In this document: positions 24,928 through 36,957 of the stretch, piece by piece
How positions within the stretch are numbered: the first letter of the stretch is position 1
Layout of the letters: each line of letters opens with the position of its first letter
Source: Sepiola atlantica
Lineage: Eukaryota > Mollusca > Cephalopoda > Sepiida > Sepiolidae
Length of the DNA stretch: 64,000 bases
NCBI GenBank assembly: GCA_963556195.1
Contig: OY744521.1
Span: 127,267,959-127,331,958 of the forward strand
Direction of reading: 5' to 3'
Translations under genes and position numbers: made by a program
Notes under the pieces: generated by a model
Database searches by the model: none
What the model was told of the DNA's origin: nothing
What the model saw: the letters and a program-made list of their open reading frames with translations, nothing else

Positions 24928-25946
24928 TGTAGCAGTCAGAAATAAAGAACTATTTCCTAATGCGGAGAACTATCCTTGCTGGCTGATTCAGTCGCACACT
25001 GACCAATCAGTTTGCAAGTGTCGGGTTCTAGGCTGTATCCCAATTATATGTGTTCATAAAATCAAGCAATGTTGCATGCAAAAGCAAAGTAATAATTTAC
25101 AAACAAAAAGGGTAGTTTAAATAAGATTTTTATTGAACGAGTGTATGTGGAATGATGAGATGTGCTGTGTATTAATATGTGTTGTATGTAGAACATATAT
25201 CGAGCAGAAAACAGTCTGAATTGCGTATACGAAGAAATGAGAGTAGGAAGTCTCTGAATGTGCATACAAAGAAATAAAGTCTGAAGTAGAAAAGTCTCTG
25301 AGTGCATATATGGAGAAATAGAGTCATTTTCCAAGAAGGTGTATGTAGTAGAAAGTCTCATAGTGTGTATACGAAGAAATAGAATCTCTTACCGGGAAAA
25401 CGCATGATGACGTGGAGCGTCTGTAGTGCGTGTCGTTTTGCGAGGTCAATTGAATAGAAAAGAGGGCTATTTTCGTTGTGCCATCGTTTATATATCGAGA
25501 AAAGGGCAGATAACTCTGGTCGCTTTCAGCGCCACCTGACGGTGAAAAGCGATGTCTACTGGCCAACCAGTGCAGTAATGTTTTGAAAGGAGGAGATAAC
25601 TGCTACACAGGGCATATTAATTTCAGCTGCCCCTGAGGATCTACTTTTTGTCAGAGAGTGGCTGCAACCAGCAACCAAGAAAGACACACCCTCCTTGAAT
25701 CACCTGGATTTTCCGAGCTCAGCTAGCTCTACTTTAAGATAAGCTGCTCGTAGACTTTCAGCAATCAAAGAACTTTCTATTTTACTTTCCTCATTTGAAC
25801 ACTGTCCTAGCCTATACTCAACGATATAGGTTAAATAAACCCCTTTTGTTATGTTAAAAGAGACTTTGTTTTCCTTCGTGTGATAACGGTTTTCGTTTAC
25901 ACACTAGGAGTTTTTCTTATTGCTCACTAGTAAGGACAGCTTTTAT
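24928..25946 (+). mobile_element. Solo LTR-A inside LINE L-A, itself interrupted
   Basis: Shares its whole length with the LTR-A copy at 26,710 (for example AACTATTTCCTAATGC at the left, AATAAACCCCTTTTGTTATG near the right) except for the 589-bp LTR-B inserted at 25,019. Flanked by a perfect 5-bp repeat ACAGT (24,923-24,927 and 25,947-25,951). Begins TGT and, by these limits, ends TAT rather than CA, so the right limit is tentative. AATAAA serves as polyadenylation signal. Confidence 0.6.
25019..25607 (-). mobile_element. Solo LTR-B inside LTR-A
   Basis: Starts TGTCGGGTTCT, ends GCTACA, and matches the LTR at 33,242-33,724 (CATAAAATCAAGCAATGTTG; CGCTTTCAGCGCC; ACGGTGAAAAGCGA). Flanks CAAG and CAGG are a 4-bp target duplication with one mismatch. 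On the minus strand a TATA-like box (CGATATATAAACG) lies upstream and CAATAAA-like text downstream, giving the orientation. Confidence 0.65.
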
Positions 25947-26116
25947 ACAGTTTAGGTAGTAGATTCAGTTCACAGGGAAAGGCGAAGGAAAACATAGGAG
26001 AAAGTGATAAGAATAGACTTGAGAGAAAGAGGGATAAATAAAGAGCTGGCCAGAGATAGGTTGGTTTGGAAGTCAATTTCTAAAAGCCGCCCAGCATATA
26101 AAACAGACGTTAAACC

Positions 26117-26192
<76 letters not shown>
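26117..26192 (+). repeat. (GAT)n tail of LINE L-A
   Basis: About 25 uninterrupted GAT units follow directly on the LINE 3' UTR (AAACC). In the other L-A copies the tail is short or lost. The methionine-rich reading frame across it is a by-product of the repeat. Confidence 0.9.
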
Positions 26193-26195
<3 letters not shown>

Positions 26196-26709
26196 ATTAC
26201 ATTGGATATTGTGTTTCAGCATTAATAATCTCAAAAGGGTTCAATTCATTCATTCATTTCGTACGAATCGGATGATTCTATTGTTGGCATTGGTTCCGGG
26301 ATATCTTTCTAGTTAGAATTCTTTCTAGAAAGATATCCTGTACTTACAGGAGGCACCACGTGAACGTTGCCAACATCCTAAATGAAAGTTTTTCTGCAGA
26401 ATGAACTGGATTCGAATTTGGCACATCTAGGTTGTTAGTCCGCGTAGTCAACCGCTTATCCACCGTCATCTCCCCTCAAATGATTGACGTGTCATAAGTT
26501 AAATCTACACGATATCAACAGTACTTCACTTTTCTTTTTTAAATCCTTAAAAGTAAACAGATAACGCTTTAAATTCCATAAATTTACATTTCTCAAAAAA
26601 AAAAAAATACAAATGTTGAGAAAATTAGACATTATAGATAATTTATAGAAGGCTAATAACCACCATAACCACTACCATCAGGGTTTTTGATCACTACTGG
26701 AGGAAGAAC

Positions 26710-27167
26710 TGTCACAGTCATAAATAAGGAACTATTTCTTAATGCAGCGAACTGCCCTTGCACACTAACCAATCAGCTCGTAGGGCGTATTAATTTCAGC
26801 TGTCCCCTGAGGAACAACTTTTGAGAATAGCAAGAGACAGTAGATCGACTGCAACCAGCAACTAAGAAGGACCCGCCCTTCCACTCTCTCCTGCCTGAAT
26901 CACCTGGATTCCCGAGCTCAGCTAATCTTCACTCGAAGATAAGCTGCTCATAGACTTTCAGCAGTCAAAGAACTTTAAATTTTACTTCCCTCACTTTGAC
27001 ACTGTCCCAACCTTTGTAGACCTATATCCAACAGTATAGATTAAATAAACCCCTTTTGTTGTTACATTAAAAGAGAGTTTGTTTTCCTTTGTGTGATGAC
27101 TGTTTTCGTTTACATACTACATAATTAGGAGTTGTTTTTATTGCTAGCTAGTAAGAACAGATCCTAT
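26710..27167 (+). mobile_element. Solo LTR-A, uninterrupted copy
   Basis: Aligned with 24,928-25,946 after removing LTR-B. Begins TGTCACAGTCATAAATAAGG; AATAAACCCCTTTTGTTGTT lies about 110 bases before the right end. Flanks AGAAC and AGTAC would be a 5-bp duplication with one mismatch. No internal retroelement region adjoins it. Confidence 0.6.
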
Positions 27168-27245
27168 AGTACCCCTCCCTAGTTTCTGTCAACCTTATTG
27201 GTGACAAGGCACTGCGGGTTGGCGACACTATTTGCCCATAGCTAG

Positions 27246-27362
27246 GTGTCTACATACAGCGCTTGGTTTCCCAAATGGTCAGCCATCTAGTACTGACCAG
27301 GCTCAATGTCACTTAACTACAGTGATCTAGTGGGAACCGGTGTGTCAACATGATTATGCCAT
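27246..27362 (-). pseudogene. 5S rRNA-like sequence (SINE head or pseudogene)
   Basis: The minus strand aligns along the full 5S rRNA length: the plus strand reads CTAGTACTGACCAGGCTC where a 5S complement has CAAGTACTAACCAGGC, followed by CTTAACT and GTGATCTAGTGGGAA. Substitutions are spread throughout, so it is not a working 5S gene. 5S-derived SINEs are common in animals; a tail was not delimited. Confidence 0.65.
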
Positions 27363-27369
27363 AAAACTA

Positions 27370-28235
27370 TAACTAATGAACATGTGGGAATAATGATAGA
27401 GTAGAGAAAGACTAGCAACATCTCTTCTGTGAGAAAGAGGTAGTAGGGAGGAGAAGAGTACATTGTCCACTAGATTTTGTACTCTGTTGTAAGAAAGAAA
27501 ACTGAATATTGAATGACAAAGCGATTTTTTAAAAATATCTAGCAGTTGCATGAGCGAACTATTTTGTATCACTGTATGTTAATTTCAACTGAGATGATAA
27601 TTCGGCTTTTGCATAATCATTGCCTCTTTACTACGTGGGAGTATGATGCTTCTACATGTAGCGAGATTCATACACGGCAACACATTTTGGCACCAAGAAC
27701 AATATGCAACGTTAACTTCAGTTTTCAGTTTTTCTTCAAGCTGACAAGACATATTTCCGTCTTGATCTCGTTCTGCTTTGGTTACAGGTAGACGAGAAGC
27801 CGCTCTGCTGTGTCTTGCTATTCCCAAAAGTAGTTTCTGTCTATTAACCAAATGCAGAGGTACCAATGCTGGGACGCCGGTGCCTGGCCTTGTTTCCTTA
27901 CTAAGACAATGAACACCATTTCTCTCTTTCTCTCTATCTGGGCAACTTGGGGAAAGTTTTTTTCATCACTAAGTCTTACATGACCAGTCTGGGTCGCTCT
28001 TGTTCCGACAGGTTGAGGGTACAGGTTAGACAGCTTTTCTGGCTGCTGTTTCCGACTAACAGGACAGGAGCCAAAACTCTTAGGTAACGCTAAGAATGGC
28101 TGCTCCATCATCAGTTGTATAATACCGTGGGTAGCTGTACATACCATGTCGTGCATGGAAAGGGACCCTACAGTTATCCCCAGTGGGCTTTCCCGAGGCC
28201 ACAACCCCCATGGATCAAATCACGACTAATGGACT
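27370..28235. other. No recognised feature
   Basis: Overlapping short ORFs on both strands without any motif I know. The right end may hold the 5' UTR of the Jockey-like LINE that starts its reading frame at 28,242. Confidence 0.35.
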
Positions 28236-28241
28236 GGTTGT

Positions 28242-31200
28242 GTGAGCTTATTGACACCAAACAAGCACCCACATTGCCCATCCCACTCTATCTCAAAACA
28301 AACATGTCATTACAAAAAAAAAATCAAACCTAAACCAGACACCCAACATAAAACCTCTTCGCCTCCGCCTTTGAGGGTCGCATTCACAAATATCCGGGGA
28401 CTTAGAACCAACATCAACGACGTAGAAACCTTTCTCCTGACAAACTCCCCAGATATCCTAGCACTAAGTGAAACAAACCTTCAATCCTCCATCTCCTCTA
28501 ACCAATTTGACATGACTAAATACCTCCCACTCTACCATAAAGACTCTGACAAACATATGCACGGACTATGTGTTTATGTTCGGAACACTGTCCCCTTGAC
28601 TAGAGAACATAGATTAGAATCAGCTGACCAAGCCTACATGTGCTTTAGATTGACTTTACATCATAGCATTAGTTACTTATATTTCTTATACCGTTCATCT
28701 TCGACCCAGGACTGTACCCTGCTAAACTCTGCCTCTGAAAGCATAGATAGAGCACTCTCAATCGACTCGAATGCCCAGATACATGTATTTGGGATTTTAA
28801 TGCACACTACCGTGACTGGTTGGGATTCTCCAGCTTTACTGACGCAGCCAGAACTCTACGTATAATTTCTCCTTAGCTCACTCCGTCTCTCAGACTGTCG
28901 ATTTCCCGACCCGCATCCCCGATCGAGTAGACCAGCAAGCCTCACTCCTAGACCTGTTCTTGACTTCACTGCCTGAGGCTTGTGTAACGAAAGCCAATAG
29001 CCCGCTCGAGAATGCTGATCACATTCTGGTAATGATCTATATCACCCTAAAAACTCGTCCAAAAGCTAATGAGCCGTTGCTCAAAACAACGAGATACTAC
29101 AAGCAGGCTGAATTTTAGTCCGTCAGAGATCACACCAGTGACGCCCCATGGGGGGAAACCTTCTCACTCCCTGCTGATCAGTGTGCAAATAAGTTAACCG
29201 AATGGGCCAAAGCAGGCATTGAAGCCTATGTCCCCATGCGAAAATTCTCCAGCAAGCCCCACTCTCCTCAATGGTTCACCTCGAAATGTGCAGCTGCCAT
29301 TGCTGAGAGGCAGCAAGCATTCCATAAATTCGGCCGCCATAAGTCAGCTGCTAATAGACAGAAATTTATAGAGTCAAGAAATAAGTGTAAAGTAGTGATA
29401 GGTAAAGCTAAGAGAAGGTATACAGAGATAACAAAAAAACGCATTCAGTCACAGAAACTAGGTACTCGCGATTTCTGGAAAATCTACAATAGTGTGCTGA
29501 ACAATGGTCAATTAATGATTCCCCTACTATCAAACCACAATGATGTCGTTTGCACGGCAACTGATAAGACTGAACTACTTGCCCAGCGTTTCGCTTCAAA
29601 CTCCATTTTGGACTCAGAAAACCACCCCCTCCCTAAATTCCCATTGCGGACCGCAGCCATCCTTAAAAACCTGGTCATCACCCCATCCCAAGTCAAAGAC
29701 ATCATAAAAACCTTGACACCTCCAAAGCATGTGGGCCTGATCTTATAACTGTAATAGTAATAAAGAAATGCTCTGCTGAATTGGCTCCTGTCCTCTCCAA
29801 ACTCTACAACAAATGCCTAGCTGAATCTTGCTTCTCCGATAGCTGGAAAATTGCCTCTGTGGTACCAGTCTTCAAGAATTCTGGAGATAGAACTGATCCT
29901 CAGAACTACCGCCCAATCAGTCTACTCCCGATCTTTGCTAAAATCTTTGAATCCTTAATTAATCTAGCGATAGTCTGGCACTTATTTAATGCTAAACTTC
30001 TTTCTGACCGCCAGTATGGATTTCGACGAGCACGATCTACTGCAGACATCCTAACGGTCATCTCTGAACGCATATATCATACACTGGACAAGACAGGTGA
30101 AGCTAGGGCAGTAGTGCTTGATATATCAAAGGCCTTTGACAAGGTTTGGCATAAAGGGCTTCTCCTAATATATGCTCATATGGTGTTACTGGGTAAATAT
30201 TTAATATAATTAGATCCTTCTTAACCAAAAGAAAGATCCAGGTTGTCCTCGATGGCTGTTCATCTAAGCAACATGACATAAATGCTGGTATACCTCAGGG
30301 ATCGATACTTGGACCTTTATTGTTCATGATTTTCATAAACGACCTCCCTGATGACATTAAGTCTGAGATAGGTATATTTGCTGACGACTCCACGCTTTAC
30401 TCTCATCATGTGGGCAAAACGGACGTGCCCATATCCGAGGCAATGGCTGAATCCTTAGAAAATGACATCCAAGCTGTAGTGGATTGGGATCATAAATGGT
30501 TGGTAATTTTTAATGCAGCAAAGACAAAGCTCCTTTCCTTCAACAACTACAAGAAACCTCTTCAACCACCGATTGCCATGGCAAATAACACCCTACCTGA
30601 GAGTTCAACATTCAAACTTTGCGGCCTAATCTTCACAGATAACATGAATTGGAACAAATACATTGAAGACATTGCCAAGGCTGCAGCAAAGAAGGTGGGC
30701 TCTCTCTACCGTGCTAGAAAACTTCTCACACCTGCAAGTATCCTATATTTCTACAAAGCCACCATCCGCCCATGCATAGAGTATTGTTGCCACATCTGAA
30801 CTAGTGCATCATCCACTAGTCTCTCTCTCTATTAGACAAGGTCCAAAAAGAGTCGCTAATCTAATAGGTCCCTCACTATCACCCAAGCTCCAGCTCCTGT
30901 CCCATCGCCGCAATGTTGCATCCTTGTGCTAGTTTTACAAATACTGCAATGGATTGTGCTCCGATGAACTGGCTGCTCTGGTGCCCCCTCGACGTAAATA
31001 TACTAGAGATACTGGAGAGCCTTTTACTCCAATAGCTTCTTTCCTCATGCTGCCGGCCTCTGGAACTCCTTCCCTGCTCGCTGTTTCCCGACTGTACCGA
31101 CATGCAGAGGTTTAAAACTAATGTAAACAGACATCTCGCTACACAGCTCCCAACTTAGGATGACACCTGTTACACCGGCCCTTCTTACACAGGAGAAACT

Positions 31201-31466
31201 ACACCGGTTGTCACTATAAATAGTGCGAGTCACCAGAGACACAGAGAAGACAAAGCACAGTCTTATAACTGTCTAGCCAAGTGCTAGTCACTTTCTTACT
31301 TTGTTAATACACTTGTTAAACCAACCCTCGACTTGACTTCCTTTATTTATTATTTACTGTTGGACAACTTCACAACAACACCCAAAACCTACACCCTAAT
31401 TCTCAGTAACCTTTTACGTCTACAGTGGTGGCCTGCCTTGTTTGGGGTGAAATATGTTTTTAAAAA
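28242..31466 (+). pseudogene. Jockey-like LINE, most complete copy, inactivated
   Basis: Order on the plus strand: an apurinic-type endonuclease from about 28,370 (VAFTNIRGLRTNINDVETFL; DILALSETN with the catalytic E), reading on to an IHVFGI block near 28,790 where active elements have G.FN. Next comes a linker frame (29,236-29,748), then RT: FKNSGDRTDPQNYRPISLLP (about 29,870), YGFRRARSTADIL, VLDISKAFDKVWH (about 30,118), GIFADDSTLYSHH (catalytic FADD, about 30,372), and the thumb to 30,799. Frame breaks at 28,863, 29,748 and 30,209 show it is dead. A solo LTR splits the last part at 31,168. The tail ends A-rich after TTGTTTGGGGTGAA. An upstream gag-like ORF1 was not found. Confidence 0.85.
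31168..31377 (+). mobile_element. 210-bp solo LTR with perfect 5-bp duplication
   Basis: Begins TGTTACACCGGCC and ends CTTCACAACA (TG...CA), flanked on both sides by ACACC (31,163-31,167 and 31,378-31,382). A TATA-like box (CTATAAATAG) lies at about 31,215. Text on either side joins into the uninterrupted LINE 3' UTR seen at 5,850-5,930, which confirms the limits. It is shorter than most LTRs, as in TRIM-type elements. Confidence 0.85.
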
Positions 31467-31997
31467 AACAAAGAAAAGAAAAAGAACTCCAGGATGTGGC
31501 ATTATCTAACCGACATGAATCAGCTCATTGTCCCCATCTCTCTTTTGTTCCTTTGTTCCTGTGTTCCCGTAAATAAATATTAACATCTATTTAGTTGTGG
31601 AGCCATTATTTATTTCAAGGAAGAATTGTGACGCTTTTTTTGTGTAACATTTCTATTTCAGTCAGATTCGGCCATTCTTCCAAGTAAGTTTGTCGTTTTG
31701 ATTTTATTCCTGATTTGAACTCCAGCTAAAATTGCCGACACAACTAAAAATCTTATTCGCTTCCCGATTTCTCTCAATCACTAGTCATATGTGTGAAGTT
31801 GGAATATCAGAATATTTTGGGGATATCAATCCTTTATCAAGTGTTTCTATTTCTTTATGTCAAGCTACTCTCTGCCTTGTACAAATATTTCTGAGGATAA
31901 TACATATAACCTTTATTTGCGGTTGCTGGTCCACAATCTCTTGATGACGTTAGTTTTTGCAGAGAAAGCCTCGTAAAGGTGTTATCTTACTCCCCCA

Positions 31998-32062
31998 TAC
32001 AGTGTCACCTGGTATTCTCAAATAGTCACTCATTTAGTACTCGTCAGACTTAGCGTTGCTTA
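31998..32062 (-). pseudogene. 5S rRNA-like fragment
   Basis: GGTATTCTCAAATAGTCACT, then TTAGTACTCGTCAGACTTAG and GTTGCTTAACTTC parallel the complement of the middle of 5S rRNA. More diverged and shorter than the copy at 27,246. Confidence 0.5.
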
Positions 32063-32422
32063 ACTTCAATGCAAAGTTTAAATAAAAGTTTTTGAATTAC
32101 AACTTTGTGTTTTCTCCTTATTCAAGGTAGGTAACTCTGCTTAGAACAGCGATAAAGTTTTTTAAAAAGTTAATTGTTTCTTCTGTTGTCCAACTGATCG
32201 ACCCGAGAGATTTTTGGACAAGCGAAAACATAAATATATTGGTTCTTTTCTAGATCAGTGGCTCTTCCGAAAAATACCTTTTGTTTTCGGTTCAGAAGCA
32301 CAAATGAATGATAATACTCAATTCCATGCTCGACTTTCCCATAAGTTTGAATTCTATCAAGAAATTAGTTTCAAATAATTGACATTTTGGTAATCTTGCA
32401 GTGTAATTAACAGCCGAGAAAT

Positions 32423-32424
<2 letters not shown>

Positions 32425-32474
<50 letters not shown>
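32425..32474. repeat. (AT)n microsatellite
   Basis: 25 AT units. It directly borders the left arm of an inverted-repeat element. Confidence 0.95.
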
Positions 32475-32477
<3 letters not shown>

Positions 32478-32975
32478 ACAAATAACTTTTACCAAACGTA
32501 TTCAAATTTAATTTTCTATAGACCTGTATATTTTTAACGTGTTTAAACTGTTTTTAAGTTGTTTTCTTTTCATTTCAAAATTATTTTCGTTGAAAGCTCT
32601 TTTTCGTCACACATGAATCAAAATGTCTGATTGGCTCTCTGTTGTTGGTGCTTCATTCCTTAAAATTAGTAAAGAAAAATTACTTTCCCTACCACTAACC
32701 CTAAGTCTGAGTGCCAAGTCCTTCCCCTGGACCTAAGGTTTGTGGTAGAGTAAGGCATTTTTTTTTACTATTTTTTAAGCCTGAAATTCTCCAAAGCTAA
32801 AACCACCTCCGAAAAATCGATGTCATCTTTGATTTATTTTGTGTTTCGGCAAGTCAACTTAATGATAAGAAATTCATAGTATAATAGGTTTCTACACTTT
32901 AAAAGTATACAGGTCGGTAGAAAATTAAATTTTAATGAAAGCTATGAGTTATATATTTTTTTATTTCTCAGCTGT
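32475..32975. repeat. Inverted-repeat element beside (AT)n
   Basis: CAAATTTAATTTTCTATAGA at about 32,502 and its imperfect complement near 32,920-32,935 (TCGGTAGAAAATTAAATTTT) are parts of arms of roughly 60 bases. Similar text (AACAAATAACTGTTACCAAA) occurs near 44,270 and, inverted, near 44,740. Probably a MITE or a fragment related to the Helitron-type elements at 44 kb. Confidence 0.4.
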
Positions 32976-33241
32976 TAGCTATACTGCATGACTGCTGACA
33001 TTTTAAATGCTTCAAAATCATATTTAATTTTCCAAAGTGATTTCCAAATGTTCAAATTTGCGGACAGAAAGTAATTTCTGGCTAGAATTAAAGTTTATAA
33101 ACTTAAATCGAATATTATGGTTCATTTTTGATTTTAACCAAAGACAACCAACATTTCTCGAAGGAGACACTAATCTAGAAAAGAACCGATATTTTCCTGG
33201 CATTATTTTAGAGGTATCATTTTCAATTGCTGTCTGACACC

Positions 33242-33724
33242 TGTTAGAATCGGGTCGTGTTCCCGACTATAAGCGAGTTCATAAAATCAAGCAATTGTTG
33301 CATGCAAAAACAGAGTAATAATTAACAAACAAAAGGAGGTAGTTCAAATAAGGTTTATTGAACGTGTGTGTATGTGGGATGATGACGTGTGTGGTGTATG
33401 TATGTGTGTCGATAGAAAACAGTTCTTGAAAAGAGTATGTGAAGAAATGAGTCCGGCGTGGGAAAGTCCTTGAAAACCGTATACAAAGAAAATGAGTTGA
33501 GAATTCTTACCGTTGTTGAACACGTGTTGACAGAGCGCTGGTGTCTTAGCGTCGTTCAGCGAGGCCAATTGAATAGAGAAGAGGCCTTTTTCCGGTTCCC
33601 TTGGTTATATATCCCCTAAGGGCAGATAACTCCTGGTCGCTTTCAGCGCCCCCTGACGGTGAACAGCGACACCTACCGGCCGGTTAGTGCAGTTATGTTT
33701 TGAAAGGAGGGGATAATTGCTACA
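33242..33724 (-). mobile_element. Solo LTR-B, free copy
   Basis: Begins TGTTAGAATCGGG and ends GCTACA, flanked by CACC on both sides (33,238-33,241 and 33,725-33,728). On the minus strand a TATA-like box (GGATATATAACC) is followed about 250 bases later by CAATAAACC, placing promoter and polyadenylation signal in order. Confidence 0.75.
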
Positions 33725-33729
33725 CACCT

Positions 33730-34855
33730 TCAGAATTGCACCAGATTATGACACACTAGCTGGTTTTGCCCGGGAGTCTGTAGAGTTGTTGGTAAGGTTT
33801 GAGATGTTGTTGAAGCCATTTTGTAGTAAGGTCTTTATTCATCTTACACAGCTTACTTGAGATGAAGGATAAAGGTCACCAGGTTCCATGTAAAAATACC
33901 AATATTTTCTCTACAATTAAATCAACTTTATTTAAGAGTTTCGTCAAACAGAATAGGAACCAGAAGGAGTTAGTAACACGAGACCATAAGAATATAGGAC
34001 TGCAAAATAGGTTGGTTCGGTCGGCATGAATTAGATAAATGCAATTGAGTCCAGGTCTTTAGTCTCAAATTGGGTCTCTGGGTATACCTCTTGGCTCACC
34101 TCCCATCTAAGCCATGACGAGAGACAAGTCAGGAAATGTGACATCTTGTCAGGTCGGCTGGAACTGTTTAGATTTGCACGCCAAACTGTTTGGGCAGAAA
34201 CAGGAAAAGGCATGCATGCGTAGAAGTGTTCTAATCGCCCGATGTATTTCTATGCGAGTTTAGACATGTCTGTTTTAGCCAACCAACTAGATACCAATTA
34301 CTATGCAAGAGAAAATAAAATAGATCTTAATCATGTAACTGCTACAAGTCTTTACTTTCATTTTTGTTTCACTTTATTTCTTCTTTTTTTTATTATGCCA
34401 TTTGTTGGTTTTTTTTTCCATTTCTTTTAAATAGGATTTTAAAAGTTAAATTTAATTGTTATTATATCGTCTGGTCATTAAATTATTAATTGAACCGAAT
34501 TGGTATAAAACGATAACTAATGTTATAAGTAATGTTGTTTTAGTTCATATTTATAAACTGATTGGATGTAAATTGTTTTCAAAACTTTCAATCTTTTAAT
34601 ATGGGAGGATTTGCCAAGAAATGACTTTCCATTCGACAGTTTAAATGCTTCTAAATTGCTTCTAAATTTGAAAAGGTCACAGAGTAATTCATTCTTTTCT
34701 TTTTTTTCTTCAATTTTTCAACTATGTTATATCCACATATTTTGCCCCATAAAGCATGAAAAGAACAGTAGGGGACTTGTTGGCACATGTTCCCTTACAA
34801 TAAAAAAAAAAAGGTGTAATTCGCCAAGAAGCAAACATACATTACCGGATGTAGT
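33730..34855. other. No recognised feature
   Basis: AT-rich, T-rich around 34,350-34,440. Short ORFs only. No domain or terminal repeats seen. Confidence 0.35.
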
Positions 34856-34904
34856 CTATACAGCTAGACACAAGAGCCGAGATATCAGCCCACGCAGTTT
34901 GCTG

Positions 34905-35120
34905 GGGTGAGGGGGGGGAGAAGTAGGGCAACCAATCAGATTGCAAGAAAGCTTGTTGCTAGGAACGAAAGGCCCTAGATAAATAGTGGGAAAACCCCGG
35001 GCAAAGGAATACGAGAGTCAGATTTCACGAGCAAACGAGTGAATTTGTGTCAAGATTTGGTGCCCACCCAGCACTTCAAATCAAGACAATATATCCCTGC
35101 ATGCAAGGAAAAGTGGAATT
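34905..35120 (+). promoter_or_regulatory. Possible LTR promoter and primer-binding region
   Basis: CAACCAATCAGATTGC (CCAAT-type) is followed about 35 bases later by TAGATAAATAGTGGG (TATA-like), and after a further 80 bases by TTGGTGCCCACCCAGC, which resembles the TGG-initial primer-binding sites after 5' LTRs. No LTR limits or coding domains could be tied to it, so this is tentative. Confidence 0.3.
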
Positions 35121-35575
35121 CAAAATTTATCAGCTGAGAAAAATACAGCGAGGATCTTACTGCTGTCTATCAGACATCACAAAGAAAACCGCACCCAACA
35201 AAGTTTACGAGATTATCTAGCTCGCCATATTAACAAAACTATCCATGAAAGGACGGATATCAGGATCTAAAATTCTGTGATAATATCCTTCATGCAGTCG
35301 ACAACTCCACACTAAAAACTATTCGAGAAAAACGGACATTAAAATAAAAATAAAAAAAATTTATTCTGTGATAATATCTTCCACATAGCTGGTAAAAAAA
35401 TCCATAAAAAGTATGTGCCCTATAAAAAAACAAAAAACTTACATATTTTTAATGTGTCCTAATTGGAACTTTCATATTTGCCAATTTTTTTTGACTCCTG
35501 ACTGATCAACCATTCTCGGTCTTAACAAAACTCTCCAGAGCGGAGCAGAACTTTTATTTGGTCAATTTGAATTAA

Positions 35576-36237
35576 TGTTGGGATTAAAATAATCCTGAAA
35601 TAAAGTTCAATTCTCCCACGTGAGAATGGGGTAACCATGTGCAGATAAAATCATCAAAGATATGTATAGGACGGAAGTCTGAAGAAGGAACACAAAACAC
35701 AAGGGTGTAATTTCATATCATTTTAGTAAGAAAGAGAAAGATGGATTGAGTATTTACAGTTTCATAAAGTTCATTTAGGCATTGGTAAATCATAGAGAGG
35801 ATGGAAAAGAGGATGGTAGAGAGGTTGGTCGCGAAAATGTGGTTCGCGAGAACTTATCTGTTTTAGAGTTCTGGTAATGGCGGGAGGTCATTCTCTGTGA
35901 TGCCATCGTGGGCTGTATCACTGAGAAGACCAGCTGATGTGTTGTTGACTGGAGTGGAGTTGTCGAAAAAGAGCCTGTATAGAATTCGGGTATCGGCGGG
36001 AGGTCATTCTCTGTGGTGCCGTCGTGGGCTGTATCACTGAGAAGATCAGCCGATGTGTTGTTGACTTGAGCTGAGATGTCGAAAAGGGCCGGGAAGCCGT
36101 ATACAAGGGTTTTTAAGGGCTGGCTCACGTGACACCTATACTAAAAAGGGGTTGCCATGCCTGACAGCCAATCCGTGAGGCCCTTAAGGGACATGGCAAC
36201 AGCCAATCAGTGAGGGGGGCTTTAACAAATTCCAACA
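35576..36237. mobile_element. Solo LTR, 662 bp
   Basis: Starts TGTTGGGATTAAAA and ends AAATTCCAACA, giving inverted ends TGTTGG/CCAACA. Flanked by TTAA on both sides (35,572-35,575 and 36,238-36,241), a 4-bp duplication. Two CCAATC boxes lie near the right end and read as promoter elements on the minus strand, so minus orientation is likelier. It contains a 116-bp tandem duplication (GGGAGGTCATTCTCTGTG at about 35,882 and 35,998). Confidence 0.65.
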
Positions 36238-36379
36238 TTAATAAACACTTGTTATGTTTGCTAATATCGCCTTTGTTAATTTTTACAAGTGTCTTATTTT
36301 ATTTTATAAATTGTGATACTAATGTGTCCCGTTCTTTTCTTTCCCATGATTACTTGGTTGTCTCCCTTTCGTCGTTTTA

Positions 36380-36383
<4 letters not shown>

Positions 36384-36468
<85 letters not shown>
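36384..36468. repeat. (AT)n microsatellite
   Basis: About 42 AT units without interruption; the repeating tyrosine-isoleucine frame across it is meaningless. Confidence 0.95.
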
Positions 36469-36472
<4 letters not shown>

Positions 36473-36957
36473 TCGTTTTCACTAACAGCGAGTCTAACAT
36501 GTGACCCGCGGGCCCGATTAAAACATAAAGGATAGGGACACGTGGTGTAAGAGGAGCGGGGGTTTCGAACCTTACACATTAACATTCGTGGCTGATTTAC
36601 ACATTTGTAACATTGGTGTCATAGTATCACATTTATAACAACCAGGACCGGCGGGACAGTTATAAAAGTGGGAGGGGGCTCTCCTAAAAAGTGGGGGGGG
36701 CGGTTAAACACCTGCATATATAACTTCATTATTGATGACCGTAAAATGAGGGGGCTTGAGCCCCCCTGCCCCCCCCCCCGGTGCCGCCGTCCATGACAAC
36801 CATTAACAAAATATTAAATGGCTGATTAAAAAAACAACAGCGAAATACATTTTGTTGGATTTAATTTCATAATTAAATTATTTTTGTAAATAGGATTAAA
36901 AAATTTTTTTTTTTGCTATTTTACGTTATTGCATTTTTTATTTGAATAAATATTCGA

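Larger units (their letters stand above)
24160..26193 (+). pseudogene. LINE L-A with GATGAT tail, split by LTR insertions
   Basis: RT pieces begin about 24,175 (QFGFM.GQSTTSAI-type text), then the FVDLEKAF-type block (about 24,275) and WWALHKLGANKWLVMVIQVM. The 24,351-24,791 frame contains the CRLRQNNQFVCKKCK knuckle and YGSETW. The element is interrupted at 24,927 and resumes at about 25,947-26,116 (RGINKELARDRLVWKSISKS), ending in a (GAT)n tail. The catalytic FADD/YADD region is deleted, so it cannot work. Confidence 0.75.

Noticed and set aside
26004..26225. Methionine-rich protein
   Set aside because: The methionines are the GATGAT tail of a LINE.
27246..27362. Functional 5S rRNA gene
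   Set aside because: Substitutions across the whole length, no repeat unit or terminator.
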